Of a DNA stretch of 7,544 nucleotides, positions 5,792 through 7,544 are shown piece after piece. Positions within the stretch are counted from its first letter, which is position 1; each line of letters opens with the position of its first letter. The translations under genes were made by a program, and so were the position numbers. The notes under the pieces were generated by a model. It was not told where the DNA came from. It did not search any database and saw nothing but the letters and a program-made list of their open reading frames with translations. This DNA comes from an uncultured Gammaproteobacteria bacterium (GTDB lineage: Bacteria > Pseudomonadota > Gammaproteobacteria > Halothiobacillales > Halothiobacillaceae), in the NCBI GenBank assembly GCA_938004235.1, contig CALKWL010000245.1, positions 1 through 7,544 of the forward strand, written 5' to 3'.

Positions 5792-6750
5792 GTCATACAA
5801 ATGCTATTTTGGCATGTGAGTAGCGATGGCTGGTCTGGTGCCAAAATATCAACCTCTTCCAGTGGTATTAGCTGGGGGCTGACAAACAACTTCCCCTTTG
5901 CAGATGCGGCAATTCTCAGCGTACCATTACGCAGATCGCGATCAAATTGCAGGCGATTTTCATACCCAGCGGGGTCGTTAGCCATCATTTGCAAGGCGCG
6001 TGAATTGGAGATAACGGGGCACTTGCGGCAGTTTGACGATAGTGGAATGGGTAAACCGTTGCTTTCTAGCCAACTAATGCAGTCGGATTTGTACATGCGG
6101 CGGTCAATGAGCGGGTAGGCAAACCGTTGCCAATTGTGGCGAGCCGGTTTTATACGTTCCACCTCGTCAAGGGTGTAACCTATCCAGTTTTCGACGAGCG
6201 CTTGTCTCAGAGAAACTATGGAACCGTCTTTGCGCTGTTTGGCAAGTTTCATCTCCAACAACATCACACGCAATTCGTGGTCAATGGGAGCGATCTTGTA
6301 ATCGTATGTGCATTGTCGCTTCATCCTGCCTGTCTCCAAGACTTGTGCGCTGACCCCAAACCCGGATGTTTCGCCAAATTCGTCATAGCTGTCATCGTCG
6401 TAGTCAGACAGCGGAAACAAGCTGTTGTCTTGTGTAACCTTCTTTTTCCCACTGCGTCTTTTTTTTGCGCGTGCTAGTTTCGTAAAAAGCGGCATAGCCG
6501 CAAAGCGTCCACCTCCATACACATCGTCATGCAGGTTGCCATTGCTTACCACAATTAGTGGAACTCCTACGGTACCCAACCTTTCTTTCACATATTCGAC
6601 TTGTTTGTACACATAGGCAGGTTCGTCACCAGTATCCGCGAAAATGGCGGCATCTGGTTTTGGTATCTCACCTAACACTATCATCTCCGCGATGGTTTGG
6701 GTTTGCACGCCCCCACCGTGGCTTAGAACAATTAAGTCTGGTTTCTTCAT
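5788..6750 (-). CDS. PP-loop ATPase-like protein, phage 'PAPS reductase-like' family
   Basis: A 320-aa protein of the adenine nucleotide α-hydrolase-like (PP-loop) fold. SHGGGVQTQT (10-19) is the ATP pyrophosphatase loop; family members usually read SFGGGVQST. PDAAIFADTGDEP (32-44) is the next conserved strand and turn. RQCTYDYKIAPI (145-156), GYTLDEVERIKPAR (191-204), DCISWLESNGLPIP (223-236) and SNCRKCPV (239-246) match the conserved C-terminal half. C147, C224, C241 and C244 could bind a metal or an Fe-S cluster. A Lys-rich stretch (94-105) and an acidic stretch (116-125) look like an inserted loop. Members are often labelled phosphoadenosine phosphosulfate reductase, but their phage role is unresolved; DndC-like DNA sulfur chemistry is one possibility and no other Dnd gene is visible. 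GGAG lies about 8 nt before the ATG, which overlaps the upstream stop as ATGA. Confidence 0.75.
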   Translation of the reverse strand: MKKPDLIVLSHGGGVQTQTIAEMIVLGEIPKPDAAIFADTGDEPAYVYKQVEYVKERLGTVGVPLIVVSNGNLHDDVYGGGRFAAMPLFTKLARAKKRRSGKKKVTQDNSLFPLSDYDDDSYDEFGETSGFGVSAQVLETGRMKRQCTYDYKIAPIDHELRVMLLEMKLAKQRKDGSIVSLRQALVENWIGYTLDEVERIKPARHNWQRFAYPLIDRRMYKSDCISWLESNGLPIPLSSNCRKCPVISNSRALQMMANDPAGYENRLQFDRDLRNGTLRIAASAKGKLFVSPQLIPLEEVDILAPDQPSLLTCQNSICMT

Positions 6751-7364
6751 ATTCCCATCTCCAATAACAAACTCGGCTGAGCAAAAGTTTCCGGTTCGTC
6801 AAACAACGCCATTTGCCCTAACGGATATGGTTCTGGCACCGAAGCGAATGTCATTTCCCGCCCGATACCCAGCCCGCTCGTAAACCAGCAGCTTGCAAAT
6901 GGCACGCCATTTTGAACCACCCCATCCACAATGTAGTTAATTCTCTTGTCCAAGAAAATCACTTCCAGTTCCTGCCCCTTCATCACCCCTTGCATCTCGG
7001 CGGTGCCAAGGCAGTCAAGCGACATCAGCAGCGCAAACGGCCGTTGTAGCCTGTAGCACCGCGCCATCCAGTCCGCTTTGATAGAGAATGGTGGGTTTGT
7101 CACCAGCACATCCCACTCTCTTGCGGGGTGCCATGTAAAAAAGTTCTGCCCCCTGAGTAGTTCGCTGGCGATCACATGGTGCCCAACCCTCTTCAACTCG
7201 CCAGCCAATAACCCGTCACCTGCGGCCGGTTCCCATACGGCCGGTAAATGCTCAATGTATGGTAGTAGTGGAGTTACTGCCCACGGTGGCGTTTGATAGC
7301 GGTCACGCTCTTGGCTGACGTTTTGTATTTTTTTTCCCGTTTTCTTGCCACGAACCCTACTCAT
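6747..7364 (-). CDS. SAM-dependent DNA methyltransferase with NPPF motif (phage adenine-N6 type)
   Basis: A 205-aa protein. RYQTPPWAVTPLLPYI (22-37) is the typical entry of phage adenine methyltransferases. VWEPAAGDGLLAGEL (43-57) is the SAM-binding motif I, WDVLVTNPPFS (84-94) holds the catalytic motif IV NPPF, and the motif-I-before-IV order makes it γ/α-like. The remainder (IFLDKRINY, CWFTSGLGIG) fits the small single-domain phage enzymes, which lack a separate target recognition domain. A longer in-frame start exists at 7460, but the ATG at 7364 has a strong GGAGG six bases upstream and overlaps the preceding stop by 8 nt (ATGAGTAG), so I use it. The first ~13 residues are Lys/Arg-rich. 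An N6-adenine target is the usual assignment but is not proven; it could also modify something other than DNA. Confidence 0.75.
   Translation of the reverse strand: MSRVRGKKTGKKIQNVSQERDRYQTPPWAVTPLLPYIEHLPAVWEPAAGDGLLAGELKRVGHHVIASELLRGQNFFTWHPAREWDVLVTNPPFSIKADWMARCYRLQRPFALLMSLDCLGTAEMQGVMKGQELEVIFLDKRINYIVDGVVQNGVPFASCWFTSGLGIGREMTFASVPEPYPLGQMALFDEPETFAQPSLLLEMGI
7036..7045. repeat. Iterated palindrome AACGGCCGTT, copy 7
   Basis: Exact copy within the NPPF methyltransferase gene, in the second reading frame, encoding Gln-Arg-Pro-Phe (LQRPFAL). Confidence 0.85.
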
Positions 7365-7544
7365 TATTCGCCTCCATTGCAAAAAGCCCGAAATCAAAAT
7401 CCTCCGGTTCGCTCTCTGTGCTTCCATTTGCGAACGGAAGGAACGGTAGTCCTTGCCCATTCAGCAGCAGCAGTGCCCCGGCCGCTTGCAATGGCACCTG
7501 CCCATTACCCAGGCATTTGATGCGGGCTACCCGCCCCTTTTCCC
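7357..7544 (-). CDS. C-terminus of a probable cytosine-C5 DNA methyltransferase, cut by the window edge
   Basis: The minus frame is open from the right edge to a TAG at 7357-7359 and shows the last 61 residues. RVARIKCLGNGQVP (4-17 of the visible part) closely resembles motif X of C5-cytosine methyltransferases, where 'R...LGNAVVP' is usual, and it is followed by a helix LQAAGALLLLNG. The tail is acidic (STESEPEDFDFG) and ends MEANNE. Catalytic motif IV (PC) and the target recognition domain lie outside the window, so activity and specificity cannot be judged. Its stop overlaps the start of the next methyltransferase gene by 8 nt. Confidence 0.65.
   Translation of the reverse strand, partial: EKGRVARIKCLGNGQVPLQAAGALLLLNGQGLPFLPFANGSTESEPEDFDFGLFAMEANNE

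Noticed and set aside
6815..6822. A third GCCCTAAC-type box in the NPPF methyltransferase gene
   Set aside because: It lies within well-supported coding sequence (PYPLGQM) and has no adjacent hairpin or GAGTTCCAA, so it is probably coincidence.
7327..7334. A8 run (minus strand) in the NPPF methyltransferase gene as a possible programmed frameshift site
   Set aside because: It encodes Lys-Lys in a basic N-terminus. Both alternative frames hit stops soon after, so slippage would give only truncated products; a similar A8 run in the PP-loop gene (near 6459-6466) also encodes a Lys run.
7365..7460. Upstream in-frame start at 7460 for the NPPF methyltransferase (237 aa)
   Set aside because: The extra 32 residues overlap the C5 methyltransferase coding sequence, and the ATG at 7364 has a strong GGAGG at ideal spacing.

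Overview
The window looks like part of a tailed double-stranded DNA phage or prophage. A β-helix tail-spike-like gene sits at the left edge, and the rest is a gapless run of small phage-type accessory genes: four DNA methyltransferases, two nuclease-fold proteins, a PP-loop ATPase-like protein, a family X-like nucleotidyltransferase and two small proteins. I see no rRNA, tRNA, CRISPR, transposase or integrase. Nothing in the sequence lets me name the host.

Layout. Positions 3-1796 (+) hold the 3' part of a tail spike/pectate-lyase-fold gene cut by the left edge. Positions 1795-1826 are a perfect 32-bp palindrome with the form of a bidirectional terminator, lying between two convergent transcription units. 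Everything from 1839 to 7544 is on the minus strand and reads right to left: C-terminus of a cytosine-C5 methyltransferase (cut by the right edge), an NPPF-type adenine methyltransferase, a PP-loop 'PAPS reductase-like' protein, a VRR-NUC nuclease, a Pol-β-like nucleotidyltransferase, a 122-bp gap, an unknown 85-aa protein, a 71-aa putative zinc-binding protein, a β-class DNA methyltransferase, an MmcB-like PD-(D/E)xK protein and a Dam (D12 class) adenine methyltransferase. Almost all junctions are ATGA overlaps, 8-nt overlaps or 2-nt gaps, so this is best read as one translationally coupled operon whose promoter lies outside the window.

How the genes may work together. Four methyltransferases with no recognisable cognate restriction gene suggest protection of phage DNA from host restriction, or epigenetic marking. 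The nucleases and the nucleotidyltransferase would fit recombination, repair or DNA processing. This is inference from gene content.

Two signals are not explained by ordinary gene annotation. First, the 10-bp palindrome AACGGCCGTT occurs exactly seven times, in genes on both strands and in two different reading frames, which points to a DNA-level iterated motif similar in concept to cyanobacterial HIP1. Second, the only real gap in the operon (4573-4694) holds a hairpin next to GTTAGGGCG and GAGTTCCAA. The same composite (hairpin, GTTAGGGCG, GAGTTCCAA, in the same order and orientation) recurs about 530 bp away at 4067-4132, so the two copies bracket the 85-aa/71-aa gene pair. The arrangement resembles half-degenerate integron attC sites around a gene cassette, but one of the two core boxes is not convincing at either site.
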